DNA of 64,000 bases, from contig NZ_JAIMCB010000003.1 of the NCBI RefSeq assembly GCF_025499425.1, positions 62,001 to 126,000 of the forward strand. The letters run 5' to 3'. This document shows, piece by piece, positions 24,490-33,078 of this stretch. The notes under the pieces are model-generated. The model was not told the DNA's origin. It was given only the letters and a program-made list of their open reading frames with translations, and made no database searches. A program made the translations under genes and the position numbers. Source of the stretch: Acidiferrimicrobium sp. IK (GTDB taxonomy: Bacteria > Actinomycetota > Acidimicrobiia > Acidimicrobiales > Palsa-688). Within the stretch, counting starts at the first letter, position 1. Every line of letters starts with the position of its first letter.

Positions 24490-25293
24490 ATGGCACCTGA
24501 CATCGGCCTCTTCGGTCCAGGAAGCGTCACCTGGGACGTCCACAGCGACCCGGTCAGCCTGCTCGGGGGTATGCGGGCGCTGCTCGTCCAGGCCCTCAAC
24601 CCCCTCGCCATGGCCGGCGTGGACCAACACTCGGACTACCGCCGCGACCCGTGGGGCCGACTGAAGCGCACCGCGCAGTTCGTCAGCATCGCGACCTACG
24701 GCACGACCGAGGAGGCCGAACGCATCGGCGCGCACATCCGCGCCATCCACACCCGGGTGCACGGTGTCGACACCGTCACCGGCCGGCCGTACCGGGCCGA
24801 CGACCCGGAGCTGCTGGCGTGGGTCCACAACGTGCTGGTCAAGTCCCTCCTCGTGGCCAAGCAGCGCTACGGCGGTGGGCTGTCTGCCGCCGACGCCGAC
24901 CGGTACGTCGCCGAGATGGTCAAGATGGCCGAGCTGGTCGGCACGCCGGTGGAGCTGGTACCCACCTCGGTGGCGGGCCTGCGGGTGTATTTCCGCAGCG
25001 CGGAGATGATCGGCTCGCCCATCAGCCGGGCTGCGGCCCGCACCGTCCTCGCCCCGCCGATCCCGGCGCGCCTGAGGCCGGTGTGGGCGGTCCTCGACGC
25101 GGCCGCCATCGGCCTGCTGCCCCGCCAGGCCCGGCGGCTCTATGGCTACCCGTGGGTCCCGTCGCCGGCGGCGAAGCCGGTCGAGGCCGCCTTCGCTGCG
25201 CTGTTCGGCACCGCCAAGCTGGTCCTGCCTCCGGCCCCTGATCGGGCGGCGGCCGAGGCTCGCCTGGCCGCCCGTGCGGCCGTGGCCGCTTAG
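24490..25293 (+). CDS. DUF2236 / MpaB-family oxygenase
   Basis: A 267-residue protein starting GPGSVTWDVHSDPVSLLGGMRALLVQALNPLAMAGV, the signature beginning of DUF2236 proteins related to rubber oxygenase/MpaB, which bind heme b. Family His positions seem present (VDQHSDYRRDPWGRLKRT, AWVHNVLVKSLL), and an Arg/Thr pattern follows. The substrate is unknown. The gene stands alone between the stress protein and the MFS exporter. Confidence 0.75.
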   Translation: MAPDIGLFGPGSVTWDVHSDPVSLLGGMRALLVQALNPLAMAGVDQHSDYRRDPWGRLKRTAQFVSIATYGTTEEAERIGAHIRAIHTRVHGVDTVTGRPYRADDPELLAWVHNVLVKSLLVAKQRYGGGLSAADADRYVAEMVKMAELVGTPVELVPTSVAGLRVYFRSAEMIGSPISRAAARTVLAPPIPARLRPVWAVLDAAAIGLLPRQARRLYGYPWVPSPAAKPVEAAFAALFGTAKLVLPPAPDRAAAEARLAARAAVAA

Positions 25294-25372
25294 CGCCGTC
25301 CAGGGCGGCCCAGGCCAGCCAGAGGCGGCCTTCCCCGGTCCGGGCCAAAAAATCCTTAGCCGAGGGAACAGT

Positions 25373-25402
25373 TTGAGCATTTCCTGACGTTGACGTTAGG
25401 GT
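25373..25402 (+). promoter_or_regulatory. Candidate promoter upstream of the MFS gene
   Basis: TTGAGC at 25373-25378, an 18-bp spacer and TAGGGT at 25397-25402, in a locally A/T-rich segment 66 bp before the chosen MFS start. The direct repeat TGACGTTGACGT lies in the spacer. Weak motifs; positional support only. Confidence 0.35.
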
Positions 25403-25467
25403 TGGGTACGCCTCGGGGTCCCCGAGATGCCCTACGCCCGCCAGACACGAGAGCAACGAGGAAGGCC

Positions 25468-27288
25468 ATGAGAACCAGCGAGGAAGCGCCGGGGGAGCAG
25501 GTGAGCGAGGCTGCCGCCAGGAGCGACAACCCCGACCACTACAAATGGATCGCCCTGTCCAACACCACGATCGGGATCTTGATGGTCACCATCAGCGGCT
25601 CGATCACCATCATTTCCCTCCCGGACATCTTCCGGGGGATCAAGCTGAACCCCCTCACCAGCGCCAACACGTCCTATTTGCTGTGGCTGCTCATGGGATT
25701 CCTGCTGGTCACCGCCGTGTTGGTGGTGAGCTTCGGGAGGATCGGGGACATGTACGGGCGGGTGAAGATGTACAACCTGGGCTTCGCCGTCTTCACCTTC
25801 TTCTCGATACTCCTGTCGATCACTTGGATGACGGGGACTGACGGCGCCCTGTGGTTGATCATCATGCGGATCTTCCAGGGGGTGGGCGGCGCGTTCCTCT
25901 TCGCCAACTCCAGCGCCATCCTCACCGACGCGTTCCCCGAGAATGAGCGGGGACTGGCGCTTGGGATCAACAGCGTGGCGGCCATCGCCGGGTCGTTCAT
26001 CGGTCTCATTGTCGGCGGCCTGCTGTCGCCGATCAACTGGCGGCTGGTGTTCCTGGTCAGCGTTCCCTTCGGCGTGTTCGGGACCATCTGGGCGTACCTG
26101 AAGCTGGTCGATACCGGCAAGAGGTCCGAGGCGCACATCGACTGGGCCGGCAACATCTCCTTTGCCATCGGTCTCGTCTCGCTGCTCACCGGCATCGTGT
26201 ATTCGATCCAGCCCTACGGCGGCCACACCATGGGCTGGACCAACCCTGGTGTCATAGCGGCCATCGCCGGCGGGGTGGTGACGCTGATCGCGTTCGGCGT
26301 GATCGAGACCCGCTCTCCCGACCCCATGTTCCGGCTGCACCTGTTCAAGATCCGGGCGTTCAGCGCCGGCAACATCGCAGGCTTGCTCGGGGCGCTGGGG
26401 CGGGGAGGGCTGCAGTTCATCCTGATCATCTGGCTGCAGGGCATCTGGCTGCCCCAGCACGGTTACAACTTCGAGCGGACGCCCCTGTGGGCGGGGATCT
26501 ACATGATTCCCCTGACTGTCGGCTTCCTGGTCGCTGGGCCGATCTCGGGAATCCTGTCGGACCGCTTCGGCGCCCGGCCCTTCGCCACCGGTGGAATGAT
26601 CGGCGCCGCGGTGTCCTTCGGTCTCCTCGAGGTGCTTCCCATCAACTTCGGGTACGTGTGGTTCGGGCTCATCCTGCTGATCATGGGGCTGTCGATGGGC
26701 GTCTTCGGGTCGCCCAACCGGGCCGCGGTCATGAACTCGCTGCCTCCCGACCAGCGCGGTGCGGGAGCGGGGATGATGACCACGTTCCAAAACGCGGCCA
26801 CGGTGCTGTCCATCGGCGTGTTCTTCACCGTGATCATCGTCGGGCTCTCCTCCACGCTGCCGAGCCACCTCTACCAGGGCCTGACCGCCAACGGCGTGCC
26901 GCCGGCCGCCGCCCACCAGGTGGCCAGCCTTCCGCCGATCTCCAGCCTGTTCTCGGCCCTGCTCGGCTACAACCCGATCCAGCAGCTGCTCGGTCCGTCG
27001 GGCGTCCTCCACCATGTGAGCGCGGCGCAAGCGGCACACCTGACCGGCCGCAGCTTCTTTCCGCAGCTGATCTCCTCGCCGTTCGGGACAGGCCTCCATT
27101 ACGCGTTCGACTTCGCCATCGTGGCGTCGCTGGTCGCCGCGGTCGCCTCGTGGCTCCGGGGCGGGAAGTACTACCACCGCCAGGAAGCGGAGCTGGTGAT
27201 GGCCGAACCCCAGGCCGCCGGGAACGACGCCATGGCCACCACCGCGCGGTCGGCGGCCGCCCGCTCGGCGGGGGGTGACGAGGCGTAG
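25468..27288 (+). CDS. MFS transporter, DHA2 (drug:H+ antiporter) type
   Basis: A 606-residue membrane protein with about 14 hydrophobic spans. Motif A-like [13 protein letters not shown] follows the second span; motif C-like [21 protein letters not shown] is in the fifth. The loop between halves and a late [14 protein letters not shown] repeat are as in EmrB/QacA exporters. A long periplasmic loop (about 495-560) precedes the last span ([17 protein letters not shown]). I chose ATG 25468 with GAGGAAGG upstream over the longer frame from 25390. Substrate unknown. Confidence 0.85.
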   Translation: MRTSEEAPGEQVSEAAARSDNPDHYKWIALSNTTIGILMVTISGSITIISLPDIFRGIKLNPLTSANTSYLLWLLMGFLLVTAVLVVSFGRIGDMYGRVKMYNLGFAVFTFFSILLSITWMTGTDGALWLIIMRIFQGVGGAFLFANSSAILTDAFPENERGLALGINSVAAIAGSFIGLIVGGLLSPINWRLVFLVSVPFGVFGTIWAYLKLVDTGKRSEAHIDWAGNISFAIGLVSLLTGIVYSIQPYGGHTMGWTNPGVIAAIAGGVVTLIAFGVIETRSPDPMFRLHLFKIRAFSAGNIAGLLGALGRGGLQFILIIWLQGIWLPQHGYNFERTPLWAGIYMIPLTVGFLVAGPISGILSDRFGARPFATGGMIGAAVSFGLLEVLPINFGYVWFGLILLIMGLSMGVFGSPNRAAVMNSLPPDQRGAGAGMMTTFQNAATVLSIGVFFTVIIVGLSSTLPSHLYQGLTANGVPPAAAHQVASLPPISSLFSALLGYNPIQQLLGPSGVLHHVSAAQAAHLTGRSFFPQLISSPFGTGLHYAFDFAIVASLVAAVASWLRGGKYYHRQEAELVMAEPQAAGNDAMATTARSAAARSAGGDEA

Positions 27289-27305
27289 GGCGGCGGTCGA
27301 GCAGA

Positions 27306-27974
27306 ATGGCAGTGATGCGCCTCGTCATCGCCACCTGCTCGGTCGACTACACCGGCCGGCTGTCGGCCCACCTCCCGACCGCGACCCGGCTGCTCATGGT
27401 GAAGGCCGACGGGTCGGTGTCGGTCCACTCCGACGGCAAGGCGTACAAGCCTCTCAACTGGATGACGGAGCCCTGCACCCTGGTGGAGGCGCCAGGGCGG
27501 TGGGTGGTGTCCAACCCGAAGGGCGAGACGTTGACCATCACGATCGACGAGGTCCACGCCGAGGTGGCCCATGAGCTCGGGGATGACCCGGGCCTGCAAA
27601 AGGACGGGGTCGAGGCCCACCTGCAGGAGCTGCTGGCAGCCAACCCGGGTTCTCTCGAGGCCGGGCTGACCCTGGTGCGGCGGGAGTACCCCACCGACAT
27701 CGGTCCCGTCGACCTCCTGTGCCGAGACCCCGAGGGGCGGGCGGTGGCGATCGAGGTCAAGCGGCGTGGGGAGATCGACGGCGTGGAGCAGCTGACCCGA
27801 TACCTGGAGCGCCTGGACTTAGACGGGCGGCTCCGACCGGTCCGGGGGATCTTCGCCGCGCAACAGATCAAGCCTCAGGCCCGGGTCATCGCCGCGGCCC
27901 GGAACATCACCTGCGTGGAGGTCGACTACGACCACCTGCGGGGTCTCGACCTCGGCCGATTGACCCTCTTCTAG
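27306..27974 (+). CDS. nucS: Mismatch-specific endonuclease NucS (EndoMS)
   Basis: A 222-residue nuclease of the MutS/MutL-independent mismatch repair used by actinobacteria and some archaea. The N-terminal domain [21 protein letters not shown] and [15 protein letters not shown] and the C-terminal nuclease core ([22 protein letters not shown], with Asp, Glu and Lys of the active site) are conserved. It ends [10 protein letters not shown], a C-terminal tail of the kind that binds the sliding clamp. It starts at ATG 27306; ATG 27315 is an alternative. It converges with cpaE 23 bp away. Confidence 0.93.
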   Translation: MAVMRLVIATCSVDYTGRLSAHLPTATRLLMVKADGSVSVHSDGKAYKPLNWMTEPCTLVEAPGRWVVSNPKGETLTITIDEVHAEVAHELGDDPGLQKDGVEAHLQELLAANPGSLEAGLTLVRREYPTDIGPVDLLCRDPEGRAVAIEVKRRGEIDGVEQLTRYLERLDLDGRLRPVRGIFAAQQIKPQARVIAAARNITCVEVDYDHLRGLDLGRLTLF

Positions 27975-27997
27975 ACCGTCCCGCGTCGGTCGGGGTG

Positions 27998-29296
27998 CTA
28001 CGAGGCGTCGAGGTCCTCGCTGTCGGCCCAGTGACCGAGAGATCCTGGTGTTACCCGCGCCGGGGCGGCGAGGCGCGCCGCGGCGTCGGCGTGGCGGTCG
28101 ATGACCGCGTGCATGGCGCCGACCACCGGCGCGACAACCCCGTCGGGGAGGGCCAGCCCGTCGCGCACCGCCTCGTCGACCTTGCGCTCCGGCACGTACA
28201 CCGCGCCGTTGACCGGGCCGGCGGTCCCCGCCGCCACGGCGAGCGCCCCCGACAGTTCCGCCCGGCTCCGCGGGTGGCGCGGCGCCCGGTTGATAACCGG
28301 CACCACCCGCCGCGGGTCGACGCCGCTGGCGGTCAGCTCTGTGACCAGCCGACCGAGGGAGTGGACACCTTTCAGGCCCGGGGCGCCCACCGCGAAGACC
28401 ACGTCGGCCGCGGTGGTGGTGCTCCTGGCCAGATGGTTGCGCTCCTCGACGTCCACCGATCCTCCGTCGTCCTCGCCCTCCAGGTCGCCCGTCACGTCCG
28501 CCACCGTCAGTTGGAACGCCTGGCGCAGGCCGTCGATGGCCGCGTCGGTGGCGCGGGGACGCAGCACAGACCAGGCGGATGGGCGGCGCAACCCGAGCAG
28601 CAGCTGGTAGTTCCGGGAGGGCACGTCGAAGGTCATCGCCCTCACTTCCTCCGGGGCGGGCCGCCGACGCCGGTGGGCGTCGACCAGCTCCTGGATGCCC
28701 GGACCGAGGTCCGGGGCCTCGTGGAGCACCGCCTGGTCGGCGCGCAGTGCCAGGTCGGCGAGCACCACCCGCCGGCCGTAGCGAACATCTCCGGCCGCGC
28801 CCTGGGCGATGGCGATGGCGATGGTGGACGCGCCGGTGCCTCCGCATCCGCACACCGCGACCAGCCTGCCCCTCCACTGCGGCAGCGGTTCCTCGCTGAG
28901 AATGGGCGGGAGGGTGTCGGCTCGGCTCACGGGGCGCCCGTGCGCGGCAAGAAGCTCGAGCAGCTGGTCGCGCCCGAAGTCGGGCGGGAGAGTGGCGGCC
29001 ACCCCCAGCTCCGGTGACCAACGGCTGGCCCGCCCGTCTCCGACCGCGATGACCGGGGTGCGCGCCGCGTCCGCCGCGCCGATCAGGTCCCGATCGAACC
29101 CAGACACCGCGACGTCGACGAGCAGCGCCGAGTGGGGCCGCCCCGACGCCAGCCGGGCCCGGACCTCCTCGACCGACACGCACTTGATGAACTCGGCGGC
29201 GATCGCCGCCGAGGTCGCCCACTGCCCGACGTCGCGGAACCACCCGGCTCGCCCCCGGGCCAGCCCGAGCAGCACCCACCGCTCGCCGGTGCTCAC
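27998..29296 (-). CDS. cpaE: CpaE/TadZ-like pilus-localising ATPase
   Basis: A 432-residue protein. Residues 1-140 form a receiver-like domain (ALLVDVAVSGFDRDLIGAADAA). The rest is a MinD/ParA fold with deviant Walker A GCGGTGAST and RRVVLADLALRADQ. The middle resembles CpaE/TadZ (LHEAPDLGPGIQELVDAHR), which places the Tad machine in the cell. The GTG at 29296 overlaps the cpaB stop by 4 bp. A long frame up to 30061 is antisense filler over cpaB. It is separated from the cpaF-tadBC cluster by 17 kb and on the other strand. Confidence 0.8.
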   Translation of the reverse strand: MSTGERWVLLGLARGRAGWFRDVGQWATSAAIAAEFIKCVSVEEVRARLASGRPHSALLVDVAVSGFDRDLIGAADAARTPVIAVGDGRASRWSPELGVAATLPPDFGRDQLLELLAAHGRPVSRADTLPPILSEEPLPQWRGRLVAVCGCGGTGASTIAIAIAQGAAGDVRYGRRVVLADLALRADQAVLHEAPDLGPGIQELVDAHRRRRPAPEEVRAMTFDVPSRNYQLLLGLRRPSAWSVLRPRATDAAIDGLRQAFQLTVADVTGDLEGEDDGGSVDVEERNHLARSTTTAADVVFAVGAPGLKGVHSLGRLVTELTASGVDPRRVVPVINRAPRHPRSRAELSGALAVAAGTAGPVNGAVYVPERKVDEAVRDGLALPDGVVAPVVGAMHAVIDRHADAAARLAAPARVTPGSLGHWADSEDLDAS

Positions 29297-30024
29297 CCCC
29301 CGGACCCCAAGCCGCCGCCGCTCGACGCGGCGCCCGGGCCGGCGGTGGGCTGGTCGCCGGGTGAAGCGACCACGATCGACAACGTGCCGGTGTGCGCAGC
29401 GTGGACGATGCCGGTCACCTGGGCGAGCGTCGAAACGCCGAGGGTGACCTGAGCGCCGGTCGTCCCGGCCGACAGGCTGGTGGAGGGTCGCCCCACGTCG
29501 AGGACTCGGGCTCCGGCGACCACCACCGTGGTCGGCGAGGAAGGATCCGTCCCGTCGGTCACCAGCACGTCCACGGCGGTCCCCGTCGAGAGGTCGGCGA
29601 CGTCGGTGGGGGCGACATCGACGGTCACCGGGCGCAGTCCAGGTCCGTGGGACGCGGGGGCCAGGTCCCCGGCCTGCACCAGCTCGCCCGCCCGCAGTGG
29701 GGCGTCGAGGACCGCCCCGAGCAGGGCGGCAGGGTCGCGGTACGCGAGCCGTGCGGTCGTCCCGCTCGGCAGGGTCATGGTCTCGGTGCCCAGGTCGGCG
29801 GTCTGCAGGCGGGCGCCGGCGGGCAGGTCGCGAGTCGCGACGACCCAAGACTTGCCGGAGCGGGCCGTGCCGGTCAGCCAGGCGGCGAAGACGACGATCA
29901 CCGCCACGGCTACGAAGAACCCGCCGGCCACGGCCCGGCCGCTCGGCAGCGGGCGGCGCCGGCCCACCCGACCCGCCGAGGGACCGGTGTCGATGCGGGT
30001 CCCGCCGCCCCTCAACGCGGTCAT
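29293..30024 (-). CDS. cpaB: CpaB/RcpC-like pilus protein (SAF domain)
   Basis: A 243-residue protein: basic N-terminus, one transmembrane helix (AVAGGFFVAVAVIVVFAAWL), then a SAF domain (VVATRDLPAGARLQTADLGTETM ... LRAGELVQAGDL) and a beta-rich C-terminal domain (VTVDVAPTDVADLSTGTAVDVLVT). CpaB proteins act at the outer part of the Tad secretion channel. It is coupled to cpaE by a stop-start overlap. The Gly/Pro tail is low complexity. Confidence 0.8.
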   Translation of the reverse strand: MTALRGGGTRIDTGPSAGRVGRRRPLPSGRAVAGGFFVAVAVIVVFAAWLTGTARSGKSWVVATRDLPAGARLQTADLGTETMTLPSGTTARLAYRDPAALLGAVLDAPLRAGELVQAGDLAPASHGPGLRPVTVDVAPTDVADLSTGTAVDVLVTDGTDPSSPTTVVVAGARVLDVGRPSTSLSAGTTGAQVTLGVSTLAQVTGIVHAAHTGTLSIVVASPGDQPTAGPGAASSGGGLGSGG

Positions 30025-30188
30025 CGGCGCTCCTCGGCCCGCGGCGCAAACCGCCCATCATGTGCGAAGCCCCACCGAGGCGCTACGGGCCGCCGCAGCA
30101 CTCGGGGGCGTGTCGTCCGCCCAAGACCCACGCATGAAATCTATCGAGAATCCACTCGTTTGTCTATGGGGGCGCTAGCCTGGGCCCT

Positions 30189-30437
30189 ATGAGCGAGGCA
30201 ATCCGGTGGATGGGCACGAAAGAGGCCTGCGAGCGCCTCGGCGTGACGCTGCGCACCCTGTACCGGTTCATCGACGAGGGCCAGCTGCCGGCCTACAAGA
30301 TGGGTCGGGTCATCCGCCTGCAAGAAGCCGACATCGATTCGTTCATCGACCGCATGCGCATCGCCCCCGGAACCCTCGAGCACCTGTACCCGGAGCCGAG
30401 GACGCCGCACGAGGTCCGCGACGAGGCCACTCCCTGA
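30189..30437 (+). CDS. Helix-turn-helix DNA-binding protein, excisionase (HTH_17) family
   Basis: An 82-residue protein with IRWMGTKEACERLGVTLRTLYRFIDEGQLPAYKMGRVIRLQEADIDSFID, the winged-helix layout of excisionase/BldC-like factors. The wing residues KMGRVIRL are typical. It is divergently transcribed from cpaB, 164 bp apart, so regulation of the pilus genes is a fair guess. No phage integrase lies nearby, so a phage excisionase role is unlikely. Confidence 0.8.
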   Translation: MSEAIRWMGTKEACERLGVTLRTLYRFIDEGQLPAYKMGRVIRLQEADIDSFIDRMRIAPGTLEHLYPEPRTPHEVRDEATP

Positions 30438-30497
30438 GCGCAGGGACACAGACGATCCCACCAGACCGCGCCTGTCGCCCCATCGCTCGGCACGGCC

Positions 30498-31079
30498 CTA
30501 CTGGGGAATGCAGATCTCGACCGCCGCGGTCACGACCGTCACGTGTCGCCGGCCTGCTCCCTCCAGCCGGCAGGTCAGGATCCCCTCGCCGGCAGCGGAA
30601 AGCGAACCGGCCACGCTGGCGCCGCCAGACAGCACCATCCGGACCGGGCTGAGTTCGGCCGCCAGCATGCCGAGCACATCGTCGAGCGCCACGTCCAGGG
30701 GCGCCTCGCGGTCACCGCCGGGCTCAGCGAAGCTGCTGCCACCCGCCTCGTCGAGGGGCGCCAGGCTGACTACTGCACCGAGCGCGACTAAGACCGCGGC
30801 CCGGCCGGCGACCAGGCAGAAATCACGGCCGACCCCGACCACCCGACCGGTGTAGCTCCCCGAGCGGACCGTCACCGTCACCGTCACGCCCCGCTCGGCG
30901 AGGTCGATCAGCACCCCCGTCAAGGTCGCCGCTTCGCCGGCCTGCCGGCGAAGCCACCGCTCCCGGCTGCGGGCGGCGGCGCTCTCGTCGGCGGCTCGCT
31001 CCGAAGCCCACCGGGCCAGGGCCACCCCGAACTCGGTGGGGTCCCAGCTGCCCGAAGAGGGGGGATCGTCGTCCGCCAT
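30498..31079 (-). CDS. Conserved-looking protein of unknown function
   Basis: A 193-residue protein, not recognised. An acidic N-terminus (MADDDPPSSGSWDPTEFG) and a helical, Arg-rich stretch (RSRERWLRRQAGEAATLTGVL) precede beta-rich sequence (VTVTVRSGSYTGRVVGVGRDFCLV) that suggests a small barrel, and a C-terminal beta region with one Cys pair (ILTCRLEGAG, VEICIPQ). No membrane segment. The ATG at 31079 is 27 bp from the divergent HIT gene. The reading frame extends upstream into the HIT gene, but that part is antisense. Confidence 0.6.
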   Translation of the reverse strand: MADDDPPSSGSWDPTEFGVALARWASERAADESAAARSRERWLRRQAGEAATLTGVLIDLAERGVTVTVTVRSGSYTGRVVGVGRDFCLVAGRAAVLVALGAVVSLAPLDEAGGSSFAEPGGDREAPLDVALDDVLGMLAAELSPVRMVLSGGASVAGSLSAAGEGILTCRLEGAGRRHVTVVTAAVEICIPQ

Positions 31080-31106
31080 CCCGTTCGACGGTAGCGTCGG
31101 GTCCCG

Positions 31107-31454
31107 ATGGCCGACGACTGCCTTTTCTGCAAGATCCTCGCCGGCGAGGTGCCCTCGAGCGAGGTGCACTCCACCGGGGGGACCTACGCGTTCCGAGACA
31201 TCAATCCCCAGGCGCCGACCCACGTGCTGGTCATCCCGCGCCGCCACATCGCCAACGCCGGGGACCTCGGCGCCGGGGATGGGGGCGTGCTGGCCGAGAT
31301 GATCACGACCGCCCAGGCGGTGGCTGCCAGCGAGGGCATCGCCGAGTCGGGATACCGGCTGGTGTTCAACGTCGGCGACGATGCCGGCAATTTGGTGCCG
31401 CACCTGCACCTGCACGTCCTCGGCGGCCGGCCGATGGGCTGGCCGCCCGGGTGA
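31107..31454 (+). CDS. HIT family nucleotide-binding protein (HINT-like)
   Basis: A 115-residue histidine-triad hydrolase: CLFCKILAGEVPSSEV (Zn-type CxxC start), FRDINPQAPTHVLVIPRRHI and the triad HLHLHVLGG near the C-terminus. Such proteins hydrolyse nucleoside phosphoramidates. The stop overlaps the GTG of phoH, beginning an operon that runs through era. Confidence 0.9.
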   Translation: MADDCLFCKILAGEVPSSEVHSTGGTYAFRDINPQAPTHVLVIPRRHIANAGDLGAGDGGVLAEMITTAQAVAASEGIAESGYRLVFNVGDDAGNLVPHLHLHVLGGRPMGWPPG

Positions 31455-32527
31455 GACCGGCCAAGATGGCCGCCCCCGACGCGTCCGAGTCGGGGGTCTC
31501 CGATGAAGTCGTCCGCAGTCCCGCCCCGACGGCGGTACCCTTGCTGGCCAGAACGCCTGTGCCCACAACTGTCACCGTCACCGTGCCCAACCACCTCATG
31601 CCGCGACTGGTGGGGCCCCTCAACGAGAACCTCCGGCTGGTCGAGGGAGCCTTCGACGGAACGAGGATCGTCGCACGCGGCAACGAGTTCACCATGGACG
31701 GCGAGGACGCGGCCGTCGCCGCCCGCCTAGTGGACGAGCTGCGCCTGCTGCTGGAGCAGGGGCAGGTGCTCGATCCGCAGGTCGTCCACCGGACCATCGA
31801 CATGGTCCGGGCCGACGAGCGACCTTCCGAGGTCCTCACCGCCGAGGTGCTGCGATCGTCGCGGGGTCGGTCGGTGCGGGCCAAGACCAGCGGCCAGAAG
31901 CGCTACGCCGACGCCATCGCGGGCAACACCATCACCTTCGGCATCGGGCCGGCCGGTACCGGCAAGAGCTACCTGGCGGTGGCCCTGGCCGTCCAAGCCC
32001 TACAAGCGAAGTCCTGTGACCGGATCATCCTGACCAGGCCGGCGGTCGAGGCCGGGGAACGTCTCGGCTTTCTACCCGGCGACTTGATGGCCAAGATCGA
32101 CCCGTACCTGCGCCCGCTCTACGACGCCCTGTACGACATGCTCGGCACGGAGGGGGCCCGACGCCTCCTGGAGGCCGGGACCGTGGAGGTGGCTCCACTG
32201 GCGTACATGCGCGGTCGCACCCTGAACAACAGCTTCATCATCCTCGACGAGGCACAAAACACGACCCCCGAACAGATGAAGATGTTCCTCACCCGCATCG
32301 GGTTCGGGTCCAAGGTGGTCGTCACCGGCGACGACACCCAGGTCGACCTTCCCGGCGGTCGCTCCGGGCTGATCGGACTGGAGGCGGTGCTCGGCGGCAT
32401 CGAGGGCCTCGCCTTCGTGCACCTGGGCCGGCGTGACGTGGTCCGCCACCGCATCGTGCAAGACATCGTCAGCGCGTACGAGGCGGCGGCTGCCCCCGGC
32501 CAGGGCCCCCGCCCGGCAAGGATCTGA
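31451..32527 (+). CDS. phoH: PhoH-like ATPase
   Basis: A 358-residue ATPase. After about 45 weakly conserved residues comes an N-terminal KH-like part, then Walker A GPAGTGKS (166-173), RPAVEAGERLGFLPGDL, Walker B FIILDEAQN and TGDDTQVDLP. It is often linked to RNA metabolism through YbeY, its neighbour here. GTG start overlaps the HIT stop. The real N-terminus might be a later GTG; the first 45 residues are low confidence. Confidence 0.9.
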   Translation: MRPAKMAAPDASESGVSDEVVRSPAPTAVPLLARTPVPTTVTVTVPNHLMPRLVGPLNENLRLVEGAFDGTRIVARGNEFTMDGEDAAVAARLVDELRLLLEQGQVLDPQVVHRTIDMVRADERPSEVLTAEVLRSSRGRSVRAKTSGQKRYADAIAGNTITFGIGPAGTGKSYLAVALAVQALQAKSCDRIILTRPAVEAGERLGFLPGDLMAKIDPYLRPLYDALYDMLGTEGARRLLEAGTVEVAPLAYMRGRTLNNSFIILDEAQNTTPEQMKMFLTRIGFGSKVVVTGDDTQVDLPGGRSGLIGLEAVLGGIEGLAFVHLGRRDVVRHRIVQDIVSAYEAAAAPGQGPRPARI

Positions 32528-32532
32528 GTTTC

Positions 32533-33078
32533 ATGGGTGTCGAGGTGTTCGCAGCCGACGAACAGCAGGACGCGCCGGTGGACACGATGCGATGGGTCCG
32601 CCTCGCGGAGGCGGTGCTGGCTGACGAGGGCGTCCGCGGCGACGCCGAGCTGTCAATGCTCTTTGTCGACGAGGAGGCCATCGCCGATCTCAACCAGCGG
32701 TTTCTCGGCAAATCCGGCCCTACCGACGTGCTGGCATTTCCCATCGACGAGGAACCAGCCGACAGTGGTCGCTCACCGGACTCGGGAGGCACCGGTCCCG
32801 GGTTCAGCTCAGACCCCGACGAGGCGCCGAGCCTGCTCGGCGACGTGGTGATCTGCCCGGCGGTGGCGTTGCGCAACGCCCCCGACCACGCCGGCACCTA
32901 CGAGGACGAGCTCGCCCTCCTCGTGGTCCACGGCGTGCTGCACCTGCTCGGCATGGATCACCTCGACGACGACGAAGCCGAGCTGATGGAGGCCCGCGAG
33001 CGGGAGCTGTTGGCCCGACATCACTCGCCGGCTCCGGCGAGTGACGGCGACGGCGCAGCGGGCGCCACCGCACCGTGA
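32533..33078 (+). CDS. ybeY: rRNA maturation endoribonuclease YbeY
   Basis: A 181-residue enzyme with the Zn-binding motif HGVLHLLGMDH (His133, His137, His143). It also has the upstream LNQRFLGKSGPTDVLAFP. A Ser/Gly/Asp insert of about 25 residues (SGRSPDSGGTGPGF) sits between the FPI strand and LLGDVVIC, longer than in most relatives. ATG start 5 bp after phoH; the stop overlaps the next GTG. Confidence 0.92.
   Translation: MGVEVFAADEQQDAPVDTMRWVRLAEAVLADEGVRGDAELSMLFVDEEAIADLNQRFLGKSGPTDVLAFPIDEEPADSGRSPDSGGTGPGFSSDPDEAPSLLGDVVICPAVALRNAPDHAGTYEDELALLVVHGVLHLLGMDHLDDDEAELMEARERELLARHHSPAPASDGDGAAGATAP

Noticed and set aside
25432..27177. 581-codon minus frame opposite the MFS gene
   Set aside because: High-GC shadow; sequence is polar low complexity while the plus strand has clear transmembrane segments.
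27998..30061. One 687-residue protein over cpaE and cpaB
   Set aside because: The first third is antisense-like Arg/Gly filler in the wrong frame; the SAF protein in the other frame is clearly real.
30189..30437. Phage excisionase
   Set aside because: No integrase or other phage genes; a chromosomal HTH_17 regulator is likelier.
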